The notes below the pieces were generated by a model. The model was not told where the DNA came from and ran no database searches. It was given only the letters and a program-made list of their open reading frames with translations. Positions 25,108 through 33,995 of a stretch of DNA of 64,000 nucleotides are shown here, piece by piece. The DNA is from Streptomyces sp. f51 (GTDB taxonomy: Bacteria; Actinomycetota; Actinomycetes; Streptomycetales; Streptomycetaceae). Positions within the stretch are counted from its first letter, which is position 1, and every line of letters starts with the position of its first letter. The position numbers and the translations under genes were made by a program. Where the stretch lies: assembly GCF_037940415.1 (NCBI RefSeq), contig NZ_CP149798.1, positions 1,608,501 to 1,672,500 on the forward strand, in the 5' to 3' direction.

Positions 25108-26013
25108 GTGATCGTGACGTCCGAAGAGGTGCGGGAGGCGCTCGACGCGCGTCGGCCGGTGGTGGCCCTGGAGTCCACGATCATCGCCCACGGGCTGCCC
25201 CGCCCACGCAATCTGGAGGTCGCCCTCGAACTGGAGGACGTCGTTCGCGCGGAGGGCGCCGTACCGGCGACGATCGCGGTCCTGGACGGGCGACCTCACG
25301 TCGGCCTGGACAAGAGCCGGCTGGAGCGGATCGCGAACGAGGACGGCATCCGCAAGCTGGGGCACCGGGACCTGCCGCTCGCCGTGGCCGCGGGGGCGAG
25401 CGGGGCGACGACCGTGTCCGCGACGGCCCTGCTGGCGGCCCGCGCGGGGATTCGGGTGTTCGCCACGGGAGGGCTCGGCGGTGTGCACCGCGAGTGGACG
25501 GTGACGCAGGACGAGTCCGCCGATCTGGGCCTGCTGGCACGCACCCGGATCACGGTGGTGTGCGCCGGCGTCAAGTCGATCCTGGACGTGCCCGCGACCC
25601 TTCAGCGTCTGGAGACACTGGGCGTGGCGGTGGCCGGGTACGGCACGGACCGGTTCCCCGGCTTCTATCTGTCCGACTCGGGACACCCCGTCGACTGGAC
25701 CCTCGACTCCCCCGAGCAGGTCGCCGAGGTGATGCGCGCCCAGGACGCCCTGCACTCCCCCGACTCGTCGCTCGTCGTCGCCAACCCCGTGCCCGAGGAG
25801 GAGCAGCTCGATCCCGCGCTGCACGCGCGCGTACTGGCCGAGGCACTGGAGGCCTGCGCGTCGGAGGGTGTGACCGGGCAGGCGGTGACGCCGTTCCTGC
25901 TCGCCCATCTGGTCCGGCACACCGACGGCGCCTCACTCGCCGCCAATCTGGCGGCCGTACGCGGCAACGTGCGCCTCGCCGGGCGGATCGCGTCGGCATG
26001 GGCGGGGGCGTGA
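25108..26013 (+). CDS. psuG: Pseudouridine-5'-phosphate glycosidase
   Basis: A 301-residue enzyme that splits (reversibly) the C-C glycosidic bond of pseudouridine 5'-phosphate to uracil and ribose 5-phosphate. Family motifs are VALESTIIAHGLPRPRN, ATTVSATALLAA with GIRVFATGGLGGVHR, VVCAGVKSILDVPATLQRLE and the C-terminal GNVRLAGRIA. GTG at 25108 follows GGAG by 7 bp. Its stop overlaps the start of the kinase gene (GTGA), so the two pseudouridine catabolic steps are coupled. The upstream gap carries the 24-bp repeats. Confidence 0.95.
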   Translation: MIVTSEEVREALDARRPVVALESTIIAHGLPRPRNLEVALELEDVVRAEGAVPATIAVLDGRPHVGLDKSRLERIANEDGIRKLGHRDLPLAVAAGASGATTVSATALLAARAGIRVFATGGLGGVHREWTVTQDESADLGLLARTRITVVCAGVKSILDVPATLQRLETLGVAVAGYGTDRFPGFYLSDSGHPVDWTLDSPEQVAEVMRAQDALHSPDSSLVVANPVPEEEQLDPALHARVLAEALEACASEGVTGQAVTPFLLAHLVRHTDGASLAANLAAVRGNVRLAGRIASAWAGA

Positions 26014-27080
26014 GCAAAACGGACCGGGCCGTCCAGGTCGGCGGTACCGAATCGGCGGACAGCGGCGGCCTCTTCGAGGGCGCTCTGCTCGTCGTCGGGG
26101 ACGTTGTCACGGATGTGGTCGCACGGCATCGCGGACCGCTGGCGCCCGGCACCGACACGGTCGCCGCCATCCGGACGGTACCGGGCGGCGCGGGTGCCAA
26201 TGTCGCGTGCTGGGCCGCGCACGAGGGCTGCGCCGACGTACGGCTGCTCGGCCGGGTGGGCGGCGACTCAGCGGCGTGGCACGAGGGCGAACTCAGGGCG
26301 GGCGGCGTACGGCCCCTCCTGGTGACCGATCCGACGGCGCCGACCGGGACGGTGATCTGTCTGGTGGACGGCGGCGCCTCGGCGGAGCGTACGTTCCTCA
26401 CGGACAGCGGGGCGTCATTGCGGCTGGCACCGGAGGACTGGTCGCCCGCTCTGCTCGACGGGGTCGCGCGGCTCCATCTGTCGGGCTACCTGTTCTTCTC
26501 CGAACCGAGCCGGGCCCTGGTGTCGGTGGTACTGGAGTCGACGCGCGCGCGGGGTGTTCCGGTGAGCCTCGACCCGGCGTCGGCGGGATTCCTCACCGAG
26601 CTGGGCGTGGACCGCTTCCTCGAACTCTGCGCGGGCGTGGACGTCCTGCTGCCCAGCCGTGACGAGGCGTGCCTGCTGACCGGGCTGCCCGATCCGGCCG
26701 ACGCGGCCGCCAAGCTGAGCCGCCATTTCCCCCTGGTCGTCGCCAAGCTGGGGAGTGAGGGTGCCCTCGTCGCCCGTTCCGGCTCTGTCCGCGCTCGTGT
26801 CCCGGCGTCGCGGGCGAGGCCGCGGGACACCACGGGCGCCGGTGACGCCTTCACGGGCGCGTTCCTCGCTGCGCTGCTCGCGGGCGCCGGTCCCGAGGCG
26901 GCGGCGACAGCGGGATGCACGGCCGGGGCGAAGGCGGTGGAACGGATCGGCGGACGACCGCCGACCGAGGGCCAGGGACGAACGCCCGCGGAAGATCGCG
27001 GACGACCGCCTGTGGAAGACCGCGGACAGCCGCCCACGGAAGATCCCCGACGGGAGGACGGAGAGAGTCAGGCCCGCTGA
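26010..27080 (+). CDS. psuK: PfkB-family kinase, probable pseudouridine kinase
   Basis: A 356-residue ribokinase-superfamily enzyme. Motifs are LVVGDVVTDVVARH, the substrate signature TVPGGAGANVACWAAHEG and the catalytic DTTGAGDAFTGAFLAAL. Coupling to psuG predicts that it phosphorylates pseudouridine to the substrate of PsuG. I chose GTG at 26010 (GTGA overlap); an ATG 12 bp upstream is also possible. The last 35-40 residues are an unusual tail of four roughly 8-residue repeats (GRPPTEGQ, GRTPAEDR, GRPPVEDR, GQPPTEDP) beyond the normal enzyme end. They are probably disordered. Confidence 0.88.
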   Translation: MSKTDRAVQVGGTESADSGGLFEGALLVVGDVVTDVVARHRGPLAPGTDTVAAIRTVPGGAGANVACWAAHEGCADVRLLGRVGGDSAAWHEGELRAGGVRPLLVTDPTAPTGTVICLVDGGASAERTFLTDSGASLRLAPEDWSPALLDGVARLHLSGYLFFSEPSRALVSVVLESTRARGVPVSLDPASAGFLTELGVDRFLELCAGVDVLLPSRDEACLLTGLPDPADAAAKLSRHFPLVVAKLGSEGALVARSGSVRARVPASRARPRDTTGAGDAFTGAFLAALLAGAGPEAAATAGCTAGAKAVERIGGRPPTEGQGRTPAEDRGRPPVEDRGQPPTEDPRREDGESQAR

Positions 27081-27158
27081 ACACCTCGGCAGGCGGGAAC
27101 GCGCCTTGCTATCCGGCCTGGCGCCGTATCCGGCCTGGCCCCCGCCCCTCGTCCCCGC

Positions 27159-27953
27159 TCAGCTCTTGCGCCCCCAGGCCGAGATCATCGGCGCGGTCGC
27201 CAGATCCATGGAACCGGCGGCCACGTTCGCGAGGTGCTCGTCGATCTCCTCCCGGGTGGCCAGGCCGGCCGTGACGAGCTGGTCGCGGATCTGACGGACC
27301 GTGGCGGCCTCCAGTACGGCGCAGGCGGGTGAGGTGACCGGGAAGTACGCGTCGGCCTCCACGCCGGAGAGACCCGCCTCCCGGAGCAGCCGCGGGAGTT
27401 TGCGTCCGTAGGAGAGGTCGGCGCCGCGTTCGGCGAGCAGTTTGCGGAAGCCCTGGCGCAGCCGGTTCGCGAGCCGCTGCTCGGGGCCGTACTCCTCGGG
27501 GCAGAGCAGCGGCTGAAGGGCGGGGTCCGCGTCCTCGACGAGAAGCCGGCCACCGGGCCGCAGCGCCTTGATCATCGACCGCAACGCGCGCTCCCTGTCC
27601 GGCACATGGACCAGTACGAGCCGGGCGTGCACGAGGTCGAAGCCCTCCCCCGGCGGTTCCTCGGCGCCCACGTCGTGGACGCGGACCTCGACCGGCGGGC
27701 GTGCCACGGAGGCCGCCCACGAGGTGTCGATGTCGGTGGCGACGACCTTCCCCGTCGGACCGACCTTCTTGGCGAGCCAGGACACGACGGACGTGCCGCC
27801 GGCCCCGACCTCCCAGCAGCGCCAGCCGGATCCCACGCCGAAGCGCTCCATGTGCCGGAACGTCGTGGGGTCGAAGAGAGTGGCGAGGGCCTCGAAACGC
27901 CGGCCCGCCTCCGTCTGCTGGTTGTCGAGGAGATACCCGTCGGCTCGCGTCAT
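27159..27953 (-). CDS. SAM-dependent methyltransferase
   Basis: A 264-residue class I methyltransferase. The AdoMet-binding motif I is CWEVGAGGTSVVSWLAKKVG, followed by VVATDID (acidic loop) and the post-motif HARLVLVHVPDRERALR. The fold is complete, and the C-terminal third (GLSGVEADAYFPVTS) is typical of small-molecule methyltransferases. The substrate is unknown. I chose the ATG at 27953 (MTRADGYLLDNQQ) because the conserved domain begins there. Longer starts reach into the repeat region upstream. It is convergent with psuK and divergent from corA. Confidence 0.87.
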   Translation of the reverse strand: MTRADGYLLDNQQTEAGRRFEALATLFDPTTFRHMERFGVGSGWRCWEVGAGGTSVVSWLAKKVGPTGKVVATDIDTSWAASVARPPVEVRVHDVGAEEPPGEGFDLVHARLVLVHVPDRERALRSMIKALRPGGRLLVEDADPALQPLLCPEEYGPEQRLANRLRQGFRKLLAERGADLSYGRKLPRLLREAGLSGVEADAYFPVTSPACAVLEAATVRQIRDQLVTAGLATREEIDEHLANVAAGSMDLATAPMISAWGRKS

Positions 27954-28284
27954 GGGGAGATCATCCCAGCCGACCCGCTCCACGCTGATCGGCGACGCTC
28001 CCGATGTCGGCATGGACGCCATACGAGGTGACCGGGCCGCTCGGGCCACCCTGAGGGCCGCGACCGCTCAGGCCGCCCTGACGGCAGCGTCCGCTCAGGC
28101 CGTCCTGCCGGCAGCGACCGCTCCGGCTGCCCCGACAGCAACGGCCGCCTCAACCGTCTGAGCATCTGCAACGCGGAACGGAATGCTCCGTTCCCACAGC
28201 CTTTTCCGGTCTGCGTCCATGCCTGGCAGACTGGCGCGCCAGGCGCAAAGTGCGGCCCGAGGAGATCCACGCGAGGAGATCCAG
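27954..28284. other. Intergenic region between the methyltransferase and corA genes
   Basis: 331 bp divergent gap with three 27-bp tandem repeats at 28060-28140. Immediately before corA, a duplicated sequence GAGGAGATCCA (two copies 15 bp apart) supplies the ribosome site. No gene is convincing here. Confidence 0.55.
28060..28140. repeat. Three tandem copies of a 27-bp repeat
   Basis: Units start at 28060, 28087 and 28114, each of the form GCGACCGCTCAGGCCGCCCT plus GACGGCA with a few substitutions. A weaker fourth unit seems to precede them. On the plus strand they would read as an Ala-rich peptide, but no start or Shine-Dalgarno supports translation. Confidence 0.85.
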
Positions 28285-29412
28285 ATGTCCATGGCAGGGA
28301 ATTTGCGGAGGGTGACGGCTCTCGGCGCGGTCGACGGCCTCCGCAGAGTGGCACGGCTGACGCGGCGGCACCGCCGTGTCGACCTGAGTCACCCCGCCCG
28401 GTCGCCGCTGGGCTCCGCGGTGGTGAACTGCGTCGCCTACCGCGACGGTGTACGGATCCCCGAAGGCCGCGACCTGGTCGACACCGTGCAGCGGATCCGC
28501 AAGCGCGACGAGGGATTCGTCTGGCTCGGGCTGCACGAACCGACCGACATGGAGTTCGCGGGCATCGCGGAGCTCTTCGACCTGCACCCCCTGGCCGTCG
28601 AGGACGCGGTGGAGGCGCATCAGCGTCCGAAGCTGGAGCGGTACGGCGACACGCTGTTCGCGGTGTTCAAAACCGTCTGCTACGTCGAGCACAAGGAGCT
28701 GACGGCGACCAGCGAGGTGGTGAACACTGGCGAGATCATGGTGTTCGTCGGTCCGGACTTCGTCATCACCGTGCGGCACGGACGACACGGCTCTCTCGGC
28801 CCGCTGCGCGAGGAACTGGAGTCCGACGCGCGGCAGTTGTCCAAGGGGCCGGCCGCGGTGCTGCACGCGATCGCGGACCATGTGGTCGACGACTTCGTGA
28901 ACGTCACGGACTCGGTCCAGGCGGACATCGACCAGGTCGAGGCCGACGTGTTCGCCGAGAACGGCGCACGCGCCGACGCCGGGCGCATCTACCAGCTCAA
29001 GCGTGAACTCCTCGAACTGAAGCGGGCCGTGGTTCCCCTGGCCCGGCCCGTCCAGGAGCTGGCGGCACGACCGGCCCGTGTGGTCGACCCCGAGATACAG
29101 GCGTACTTCCGTGACGTCTCGGACCATCTGATGCGGGTCACCGAACAGATAGCCGCCTTCGACGAGTTGCTGAACTCGATCCTCCAGGCGCATCTCGCGC
29201 AGGTGACGGTGGCGCAGAACGAGGACATGCGCAAGATCACGGCATGGGCGGCGGTCATCGCCGTCCCCACCATGGTCTGCGGCGTCTACGGAATGAACTT
29301 CGACAACATGCCCGAACTGCACTGGAGGTTCGGCTACCCCATCGTCATCGGCGTCATATCCGTCGGCTGTCTCGTCCTGTACCGAGGGTTCCGGCGCAAC
29401 GGCTGGCTCTGA
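28285..29412 (+). CDS. corA: CorA-family Mg2+/Co2+ transporter
   Basis: A 375-residue channel protein. A large N-terminal cytosolic domain with long helices is followed by two membrane segments at the end. The universal signature YGMNFDNMPE lies between them at the pore mouth. The ending RRNGWL is typical of actinobacterial CorA. It forms a pentamer that lets Mg2+, and possibly Co2+, into the cell. Two in-frame ATGs (28285 and 28291) are possible; GGAG is 6 bp before the first. It is a single gene. Confidence 0.93.
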   Translation: MSMAGNLRRVTALGAVDGLRRVARLTRRHRRVDLSHPARSPLGSAVVNCVAYRDGVRIPEGRDLVDTVQRIRKRDEGFVWLGLHEPTDMEFAGIAELFDLHPLAVEDAVEAHQRPKLERYGDTLFAVFKTVCYVEHKELTATSEVVNTGEIMVFVGPDFVITVRHGRHGSLGPLREELESDARQLSKGPAAVLHAIADHVVDDFVNVTDSVQADIDQVEADVFAENGARADAGRIYQLKRELLELKRAVVPLARPVQELAARPARVVDPEIQAYFRDVSDHLMRVTEQIAAFDELLNSILQAHLAQVTVAQNEDMRKITAWAAVIAVPTMVCGVYGMNFDNMPELHWRFGYPIVIGVISVGCLVLYRGFRRNGWL

Positions 29413-29481
29413 CACCCCACGCGCCCGGAACGGCCGTCCGGTCGGGTCGGGTGGGACGGCTCCGGGGCGACCGGGCGGCGG

Positions 29482-29919
29482 TCAGCCGCTCGCGCCTGCC
29501 GTGTCCCTCGCGTAGACGCTCTCGACCCAGGCGGCGAGCTGTTCGTCACTGACGTGCTGGGCGAGGTCGGCCTCGCTGATCATGCCGACGAGCCGTTTGT
29601 CGTCGATCACGGGAAGCCGGCGGATCTGGTGCTCCTTCATCTCATGGAGCACGTCGCCGACATCCGCGCCCGCGTCGATCCAACGCGGTGTGCCGTGGGC
29701 CATCTCACCCGCGGTGACCCGTGCGGGATCATGTCCCATGGCCACACAGCCGACGACGATGTCGCGGTCGGTGAGGATGCCGCAGAGGCGTTCGTCCTGG
29801 TCGCTGATGGGCAGCGCGCCCACGTTGAGCTCGCGCATCAGCTGGGCGGCGCGGTCGAGGGTCTCGTGCGCGGGGATCCACTGGGCACCACGGTGCATGA
29901 TGTCTCCGGCGGTGGTCAT
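29482..29919 (-). CDS. Two-CBS-domain protein
   Basis: A 145-residue protein that consists only of a pair of CBS domains. The first is IMHRGAQWIPAHETLDRAAQ to GILTDRDIVVGCVA, and the second ends RRLPVIDDKRLVGMISEADL. Such Bateman modules bind AMP, ATP or related nucleotides and act as energy sensors on partner proteins. GGAGG stands 7 bp before the ATG at 29919. It converges on corA; the shared neighbourhood may be chance. The partner is unknown. Confidence 0.9.
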   Translation of the reverse strand: MTTAGDIMHRGAQWIPAHETLDRAAQLMRELNVGALPISDQDERLCGILTDRDIVVGCVAMGHDPARVTAGEMAHGTPRWIDAGADVGDVLHEMKEHQIRRLPVIDDKRLVGMISEADLAQHVSDEQLAAWVESVYARDTAGASG

Positions 29920-30142
29920 GGAGTACCTCCCTGTGCCGGACGGCCGGCGCGGCGCGGAACACACCGCTAGTCCCGGCGCCCTTCATTCTCGCCGTGCCCC
30001 AACGGCCACGCACCTGGATCTAGGGCCGGCACGGTCGGCTGTCCTCCGGGCGCGAGGTCGGCCGTCCCCCGTCCCGAGATCGGGCCGTCCCGGCCGCGGC
30101 CAGCCGGCCCCGGCTCGATGATCGGCCGTCCCCGGCCCGCGG
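29920..30142. other. Intergenic region with imperfect GC-rich repeats
   Basis: 223 bp between two minus-strand genes. From about 30040 to 30150 it contains two to three imperfect copies of a block of about 38 bp built on GATCGGCCGTCCCGG and GCGGTCAGCCG. No gene is seen. The structure could terminate the uridine-kinase-like gene upstream. Confidence 0.4.
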
Positions 30143-30784
30143 TCAGCCGTTCCACGCCGGGTGACGGGGGTCGTCGGCCCGGACCAGGACGTCGGCCGCC
30201 GTGTCCGGGCCCACCTCGCTCTCGTACTGGGCGAACGCGGGGAGGGTCCAGTGCTGCGGCTCGGGAGTACGGCGGCGGAGCGCACCCGGGGAAAGGAGTA
30301 CGTGGACGCTGAGGTCGAACGGGAACCAGTGACGCAACAGGAGGGGGCCGTGGAGCAACAGGATTCCGCCGGGCGGGAGTTGGACGTAGGGACTGCGGGT
30401 GGCCCGGTCGGTGGCGGGGTCACGGAGGTCGGGCAGGACCCTGCCGTCGCCGCCGGGTTCCAGCGGGCCGAAGACCTCGCGCCACAGGGCACCGGTGTCG
30501 AACCAGCCGTCGTAATAGGCCTCGACGTCCTGGTGGCCGTGTTCCAGCCGGAGCGAGGCGGGACGCAGGAAGTCCTCCGTGCCGACGACCAGCGCGGGAC
30601 GGCCGCGGACCCGCAGTGCCTCGAAGACGCGCCGGGCGAGTTCGCCGGGGTGCGCGGCCGGGGCTCCGTCGAAGGCGACCCGTGGCCAGGGGCTGCCGTC
30701 CTGCGGCTTCAGGTCGAGCAGACGATCGGCGAGGTGGTCGCCGAGCCGTTCCCAGGTGATCGCTTCGAGTCGCACGGGTCCCAT
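30143..30784 (-). CDS. Uridine kinase-like protein with degenerate P-loop
   Basis: A 213-residue protein with the layout of the uridine kinase/nucleoside kinase family: a first strand RVAFDG, then the FDTGALWREVF region, GILLLHGPLLLRHWF and a C-terminal VRADDPRHPAWNG. The nucleotide-binding loop, however, reads DGAPAAHPGELA instead of GxxxxGK[ST]; the Lys and Ser/Thr are absent. It may bind rather than hydrolyse nucleotide, or use another mode. Relatives with such loops are common in Streptomyces. The ATG at 30784 is 75 bp from the divergent DUF2293 gene. Confidence 0.72.
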   Translation of the reverse strand: MGPVRLEAITWERLGDHLADRLLDLKPQDGSPWPRVAFDGAPAAHPGELARRVFEALRVRGRPALVVGTEDFLRPASLRLEHGHQDVEAYYDGWFDTGALWREVFGPLEPGGDGRVLPDLRDPATDRATRSPYVQLPPGGILLLHGPLLLRHWFPFDLSVHVLLSPGALRRRTPEPQHWTLPAFAQYESEVGPDTAADVLVRADDPRHPAWNG

Positions 30785-30859
30785 GATGCCGCGCGCCGTC
30801 GGGGGACCCGGCGGCCCCCACGACGTAGATGTGGCACCGGTCCGGGGAAAGAACCGCGT

Positions 30860-31555
30860 ATGGCACCGATCTCTCATCCCTCGCCCCGGCACGGACCGCT
30901 CGTCGTCCAGCCGCTCAGGAAGCGGCACTGTGTCGAGTGCCGGAGCGGCCCGCACTCGTTGCTGGTGCTGGAGGAGGGGTCGCCTCGCTGTCTGGACTGC
31001 GCCGATCTCGGACACCTGGTGTTCCTGCCGCGCGGCGACACTGCGCTCACCCGCAGATCGCGCGAGGGCAGCGCGCTGTCGGCCGTGGTGGTGCGGTTCA
31101 ACCGGCGCCGGGGGCGCTACGAACGGCAGGGGGTCATGGTCGAGGAGACGGCGCTCGCCCTGGCCGAGGCACGCTGCCTGGCGGACGCCGAGGCGCGGCG
31201 ACGGCGCCGGGCACGAGACGCACGGCGCCGGGAGGCGGAGGACGTCCGCTTCACGGAGGCGTTCGCGCGGGAGATATCCCGGCTGTTCCCGCACTGTCCG
31301 GCCGACCGGGCCCATGCGATCGCCGCCCATGCCTCGGTGCGCGGCAGTGGGCGGGTCGGGCGGAGCTCGGCGGGCCGCGCGCTGTCCGAGGCGGCGGTGA
31401 CCGCGGCGGTCCGGGCGTCGGTACGGCACACCGAGACGCCGTACGACCAACTGCTGATGAGCGGCGTCCCGCGGTACGAGGCGCGCCGCCGGATCGCGGC
31501 CACGGTGGACGCGAGGCTCTGGGAGTGGCGCGAGGATTTCACCGCGCGGGCGTGA
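30860..31555 (+). CDS. DUF2293 domain protein
   Basis: A 231-residue protein. The N-terminal part has a zinc-ribbon-like pair of CxxC motifs (HCVECRSG and RCLDCADL). A very basic Arg-rich helix follows (ARRRRRARDARRREAEDVR), and the C-terminal domain (PHCPADRAHAIAAHASVRGS and TPYDQLLMSGVPRYEARRRI) is the DUF2293 module. The charge pattern suggests binding to nucleic acid, but no function is established. The start at 30860 (MAPISHPSPRHG) has GGGGAAAG upstream. It is divergent from the uridine-kinase-like gene. Confidence 0.82.
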   Translation: MAPISHPSPRHGPLVVQPLRKRHCVECRSGPHSLLVLEEGSPRCLDCADLGHLVFLPRGDTALTRRSREGSALSAVVVRFNRRRGRYERQGVMVEETALALAEARCLADAEARRRRRARDARRREAEDVRFTEAFAREISRLFPHCPADRAHAIAAHASVRGSGRVGRSSAGRALSEAAVTAAVRASVRHTETPYDQLLMSGVPRYEARRRIAATVDARLWEWREDFTARA

Positions 31556-31729
31556 GTGGTCAGGAGCCCAGGTGCGGGCGGGGCCAGACGGCCGGGGGCG
31601 TGGGGAGACGGTCGCGCATGGGGGTGCGTCGCTGGGCCATGGCCTTTGGCGGCGCGGGGGATTTCGCTTGAGATGACGGCCGGTGCTGTGCAGGCTCTGG
31701 GGTCCGGCCGGTTCGACACGGGAGTGGAC

Positions 31730-32209
31730 ATGATCGATGGACCGTATTTCGTGCTGACTCTGCTGGGGGTGCTGGGCTGCGGGCTGGTGGCCGGGGTGTT
31801 CTGCGGGTTCTCGACCTTCGTGATGAGAGCGCTCGCGCAGCTGCCTCCGGCGCAGGGGGTGGCGGCGATGAACGCGATCAACGTCGCCGCGGTCCGCCCC
31901 CCGTTCATGCTGGTGTTCATCGGGTCGGCGGTGCTGTGCTCGGTGCTGGCCGTGGTGACGTTCGTGCTGCTGCCGGCCGACGGGACGGTGGAGTTGCTGC
32001 TCGGCAGCGCGCTGTATCTGTTCGGGGCGTTCGGGGTGACCATCGCGGCGAACGTCCCCCGCAACGACGCGCTGCTGAAGCTGGACCCCGGGACACCGGA
32101 GGCCGACGCCTACTGGCCCATATTCGTGCGCCAGTGGACGATGTGGAACCACGTCCGGACCGTCGCCTCGGCCGCGGCGGCGGTGTCGTACGCGCTCGCC
32201 CTCACCTGA
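31730..32209 (+). CDS. DUF1772 (anthrone oxygenase-like) membrane protein
   Basis: A 159-residue protein with four predicted membrane helices. It carries the DUF1772 features GVFCGFSTFVMRAL, AMNAINVAAVRPPFM, VTIAANVPRNDALLKL and the Trp-rich end WTMWNHVRTVAS. Fungal relatives oxidise anthrones; bacterial members have no proven role. GGGAG lies 5 bp before the ATG at 31730. The preceding 174 bp hold no gene. Confidence 0.85.
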   Translation: MIDGPYFVLTLLGVLGCGLVAGVFCGFSTFVMRALAQLPPAQGVAAMNAINVAAVRPPFMLVFIGSAVLCSVLAVVTFVLLPADGTVELLLGSALYLFGAFGVTIAANVPRNDALLKLDPGTPEADAYWPIFVRQWTMWNHVRTVASAAAAVSYALALT

Positions 32210-32451
32210 GCCGGACGTCCACCCCTCCGTCGCCCCGGCCGATCAGCAGGGCGTCCACCCCGTCCGATGAGCCGGGCGTCCGCCCCTTCACCGTCTCCGT
32301 CCGAGCCCTCGGCCCGCCGGCCTCCGGGGCGGCGGTAGGTGCACGGGCGACGTATCGTGGCGGGAAAGGAGTGCTGCCCGGGTTCCGCGGCCGACGAGGC
32401 CCGACGGCCGTGCGGCTCCGGCCCCCGTACGCGTACATGAGGGAGACGGCC

Positions 32452-33945
32452 ATGGCCGATCCCAAGGGTTTCATGACCACACCTCGCCAGGAGTGTCCGC
32501 GCCGGCCCGTGACGGAGCGGGTGCGGGACTGGGACGAGGTGTACGTTCCCGGGGGCCTGCTGCCGATCATCGAGAAACAGGCCGACCGCTGCATGGACTG
32601 CGGGATCCCGTTCTGCCATGAGGCGTGTCCCCTGGGCAATCTGATCCCCGAGTGGAACGACCTGGTCTCGCGCGACGACTGGCGGGCGGCCAGCGACCGG
32701 CTGCACGCCACGAACAACTTCCCCGAGTTCACCGGGCGGTTGTGCCCCGCTCCCTGCGAGGCGGGCTGTGTGCTGGCGATCAACCAGCCGGCGGTCACCA
32801 TCAAGAACGTCGAGGTCGCCATCGCCGACCGCGCCTGGGAGGACGGCTTCACGCCGCCACGGCCGCCGGACCGTCTGTCGGGACGCACGGTCGCGGTCGT
32901 CGGGTCGGGGCCCGCCGGGCTCGCCGCGGCTCAGCAGTTGACCCGGGCCGGACACACCGTGGCCGTGTACGAGCGGGCCGACCGGATCGGGGGCCTGCTG
33001 CGGTACGGGATCCCCGCGTTCAAGATGGAGAAACGGCATCTGGACCGCCGGCTGGCGCAGATGCGCGCGGAGGGGACCAAGTTCCGCACGTCGACGGCGA
33101 TCGGGACCGACATCGGGGCCGCCGAGCTCAAAGCCCGCTACGACGCGGTCGTTCTGGCGCTCGGCGCGACCGCCTGGCGTGAACTGGACGTGCCGGGACG
33201 GCAGTTGTCCGGCATCCACCAGGCGATGGAATACCTTCCGCTGGCCGACCGGGTCTGCGAGGGAGATCTGGAGGTCTCGCCGCTGTCCGCGGCGGGCAGG
33301 CACGTGGTGATCGTCGGCGGCGGTGACACGGGCGCCGACTGTCTGGGGACGGCCGTGCGCGAGGGTGCCGCTTCCGTGACCCAGCTCGACATCTACGCCC
33401 AGCCGGACGCCGAGCGCGACGAGGACGCCGAGCCGTGGCCGACGTATCCGAAGATCTACCGGCTCTCGGCCGCGCACGAGGAGGCCGGCGCGCTGGGCAC
33501 GGCACCCGCCGCGGACGCGGACGCCCGGCTCTTCGCCGCGTCCACGCTCCGGTTCGAGGGTGACGCGGACGGCCGGGTGCGCTCGCTGCGGCTCGTCGAG
33601 GTCGACGGGCAGCGCCGCCCGGTCCCCGGTTCCGGGCGGATCCTGCCCGCCGACCTCGTCCTGCTCGCCCTCGGCTTCCTCGGCCCCGACCGGCACGACG
33701 GCCTGATCGACCAGCTGGGCCTCGAACTCCAGCCACGGGGCACGATCGCCCGGGGCGCGGACTTCGGCACGAACGTTCCCGGGGTGTACGCCGCCGGGGA
33801 CGCGGCGCGCGGGCAGTCGCTCGTCGTGTGGGCGATCGCCGAGGGCCGGGCGGTCGCCTCGGCCGTGGACCGGGCACTGACGGGGGCGGCCCGCTCGCAT
33901 CTGCCGGCGCCGATCGGACCGTACGACCGCCCCCTGACCGCCTGA
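32452..33945 (+). CDS. gltD: Glutamate synthase small subunit-like NADPH oxidoreductase
   Basis: A 497-residue flavoprotein. The N-terminal region carries the two [4Fe-4S] Cys clusters (CMDCGIPFCHEACPLGN and CPAPCEAGC). It is followed by the FAD site VVGSGPAGLAAAQQL and the NADPH site VVIVGGGDTGADCLG. In glutamate synthase this subunit passes electrons from NADPH to the large subunit. No gltB is present anywhere in the window, so it either serves a distant GltB or feeds another enzyme. GGGAG lies 6 bp before the ATG at 32452. The gene is transcribed alone. Confidence 0.9.
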   Translation: MADPKGFMTTPRQECPRRPVTERVRDWDEVYVPGGLLPIIEKQADRCMDCGIPFCHEACPLGNLIPEWNDLVSRDDWRAASDRLHATNNFPEFTGRLCPAPCEAGCVLAINQPAVTIKNVEVAIADRAWEDGFTPPRPPDRLSGRTVAVVGSGPAGLAAAQQLTRAGHTVAVYERADRIGGLLRYGIPAFKMEKRHLDRRLAQMRAEGTKFRTSTAIGTDIGAAELKARYDAVVLALGATAWRELDVPGRQLSGIHQAMEYLPLADRVCEGDLEVSPLSAAGRHVVIVGGGDTGADCLGTAVREGAASVTQLDIYAQPDAERDEDAEPWPTYPKIYRLSAAHEEAGALGTAPAADADARLFAASTLRFEGDADGRVRSLRLVEVDGQRRPVPGSGRILPADLVLLALGFLGPDRHDGLIDQLGLELQPRGTIARGADFGTNVPGVYAAGDAARGQSLVVWAIAEGRAVASAVDRALTGAARSHLPAPIGPYDRPLTA

Positions 33946-33995
33946 GACGGCCCCGATCTCAACAAGTGCCGCGAACCGCGGGCCTGACCGGAAGT

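Noticed and set aside
24445..25920. 491-residue minus-strand frame including the cupin
   Set aside because: Only the last 120 residues are a real cupin; the rest is antisense to psuG and runs through the 24-bp repeats.
30161..30859. Longer start for the DUF2293 gene
   Set aside because: The extension is antisense to the uridine-kinase-like gene and lacks a ribosome site.
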